A stretch of 5,783 nucleotides of DNA from an uncultured Phycisphaerales bacterium (lineage in GTDB: Bacteria; Planctomycetota; Phycisphaerae; Phycisphaerales; UBA1924), in contig CALAFV010000283.1 of NCBI GenBank assembly GCA_937891445.1, positions 1 through 5,783 of the forward strand, given 5' to 3'. A program made the translations under genes and the position numbers. Positions 5,091-5,783 of this stretch are shown here, piece after piece. The first letter of the stretch is position 1. Each line of letters starts with the position of its first letter. The notes under the pieces are model-generated. The model ran no database searches. It was not told where the DNA came from and saw only the letters and a list, made by a program, of their open reading frames with translations.

Positions 5091-5129
5091 GCCCACGCCG
5101 CCCGCCGGCGCCACGCCCGGGAGCGACCC

Positions 5130-5645
5130 ATGGCCAAGAAAACCGCGAAGAAGGCCCCCAAGAAACCAGCCGCGAAGGGCGCCCCAAAGCCCGCGCCGCC
5201 CGCGCGCAAGCGGGCCCCGGCGAAGCCCGGGCCACCGAAGGAACCCAAGCTCCTCTCCGGCGGCAACCCGCAGATCCCCAAGGGCGACGGAGAGGCCCCC
5301 GTCCGCGCCTACGTCGAGGCCATGCCCGGCTGGAAGCGTGACGTCGGACGCACCATCGACCGCGTCGTGGTGCGCACCGTCCCCGGCGTGCGCAAGGCCG
5401 TCCGCTGGAACTCCCCCTTCTACGGCGTCGAGGGCCAGGGCTGGTTCCTCAGCTTCCACTGCATCACCCGCTACGTAAAAGTCGCCTTCTTCAACGGCGC
5501 GGCCCTCAACCCGCCCCCGCCCGTCGGGTCGAAGCAGCCCAGCGTCCGCTACTTCCACGTGTTCGAGGGCGACGAGATCGACGAGAGGCAGCTGGCGGAC
5601 TGGATCCGCCAGGCCGCCGCCCTCCCGGGCGAGCACTGCTTCTGA
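5130..5645 (+). CDS. DUF1801 domain protein with basic Lys/Pro/Ala-rich N-terminal tail
   Basis: The product has 171 residues. Residues 1-40 are low-complexity and strongly basic (12 Lys, 2 Arg, 11 Pro, many Ala), like histone H1-type or nucleoid-binding tails. Residues about 43-54 hold GGNPQIPKGDG, a motif I recall directly before this DUF1801 subgroup. The domain (about 56-166) shows APVRAYVEAMPGWKRDV, TVPGVRKAVRWNSPFYGVEG (83-102), WFLSFHCITRYVKVAFFNG (105-123), then the RYFHVFEGDEIDERQLADWI end. DUF1801 has a YdhG/CyaY-like fold and no established biochemical role. No signal peptide is present, so it should be cytoplasmic. GGGAG (5119-5123) lies 6 bases before the ATG. It follows the VOC gene by 39 bases without an obvious terminator, suggesting a two-gene operon; VOC and DUF1801 genes often sit together in bacteria, as far as I recall. 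The basic tail could bind nucleic acid, which is inference. Confidence 0.9.
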   Translation: MAKKTAKKAPKKPAAKGAPKPAPPARKRAPAKPGPPKEPKLLSGGNPQIPKGDGEAPVRAYVEAMPGWKRDVGRTIDRVVVRTVPGVRKAVRWNSPFYGVEGQGWFLSFHCITRYVKVAFFNGAALNPPPPVGSKQPSVRYFHVFEGDEIDERQLADWIRQAAALPGEHCF

Positions 5646-5667
5646 CGCACGCGTTGCGCCGCGCCTT

Positions 5668-5704
5668 CTGAGAGAGCCGGTTTCCCGCGGTCGGGCCCGC
5701 TCAG
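5668..5704 (+). terminator. Composite stem-loop after the DUF1801 gene
   Basis: CTGAG (5668-5672) pairs with CTCAG (5700-5704), and inside it CCCG (5684-5687) pairs with CGGG (5692-5695) around CGGT. There is no T tract, so this is a weak candidate placed 23 bases after the stop. Confidence 0.28.
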
Positions 5705-5713
5705 GGTTCGCGC

Positions 5714-5736
5714 CTACGCTACACGCTTGGGCCCAA
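5714..5736 (+). promoter_or_regulatory. Promoter-like motif and adjoining palindrome before the last gene
   Basis: CTACGCTACACGCTT (5714-5728) nearly repeats the motif found before tRNA-Pro at 3806-3821. It overlaps a perfect 10-base palindrome, TTGGGCCCAA (5727-5736). Together they sit 29-51 bases upstream of the ATG at 5765, where a -10 region and an operator would be expected. Confidence 0.33.
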
Positions 5737-5764
5737 AGGACCTGCGCCCGCGAGGTGTCCCCGC

Positions 5765-5783
5765 ATGCCCGACCAGATCCCCC
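5765..5783 (+). CDS. Start of a further gene, cut off by the window edge
   Basis: An ATG at 5765 opens a frame reading MPDQIP to the last base. GAGGTG (5752-5757) lies 7 bases upstream, good spacing for a ribosome site, and a promoter-like motif precedes it. Six residues are too few to name a product. Confidence 0.55.

Noticed and set aside
4578..5636. 352-residue open frame on the minus strand opposite the VOC and DUF1801 genes
   Set aside because: Its Gly/Val/Ala/Glu-heavy composition mirrors the codon bias of the opposite strand, while both plus-strand genes have recognisable domains and ribosome sites.
1..5783. CRISPR array, transposase, phage or defence genes
   Set aside because: No regularly spaced direct repeats, no DDE/Tyr/Ser recombinase motifs and no nuclease or toxin-antitoxin signatures were seen on either strand.

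Overview
The window is GC-rich throughout, roughly two thirds G+C or more by eye. It looks like part of a bacterial chromosome and most resembles Planctomycetota, probably the Phycisphaerae side. The reasons are a SecA with an enlarged C-terminal half, a free-standing prepilin-type protein carrying a GspG-like 'SAGPDG' tail, high GC, and a tRNA gene without an encoded CCA end. This placement is inferred from gene style, not from any search.

Layout: (1) 1-1847, plus strand, is the 3' part of secA, the preprotein translocase motor; its DEAD motor domains lie outside the window. (2) 1903-2529, minus strand and convergent with secA, is an unrecognised gene for a coiled-coil plus winged-helix-like protein. 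(3) 2530-2842 is a divergent intergenic region with a sigma70-like promoter and a perfect 10-bp hairpin on the minus-strand side. (4) 2843-3760, plus strand, encodes a type II secretion/type IV pilus-like pseudopilin. (5) 3826-3899 is tRNA-Pro(CGG), followed by a strong hairpin. (6) 4163-4513, plus strand, is yjdM (PhnA-like zinc ribbon protein). (7) 4596-5090 and 5130-5645, plus strand, encode a lipoprotein-type VOC/glyoxalase-fold protein and a DUF1801 protein with a lysine/proline-rich tail, probably one transcription unit. (8) A new gene starts at 5765 and runs off the window.

Most genes look like independent single-gene units separated by hairpins; only the VOC and DUF1801 genes look co-transcribed. 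The shared theme of secA and the pseudopilin is protein export, but nothing shows that they are functionally linked.

I see no phage, transposon, CRISPR or defence system. The most interesting feature is inside SecA: the helical wing region appears to have grown into four degenerate tandem units, and the C-terminal zinc motif reads C-x-H-x8-C-C instead of C-x-C-x8-C-[H/C]. Other points worth a second look are the lipobox on the VOC protein, the histone-like tail on the DUF1801 protein, a promoter-like motif shared by the tRNA and the last gene, and several exact inverted repeats near gene starts.
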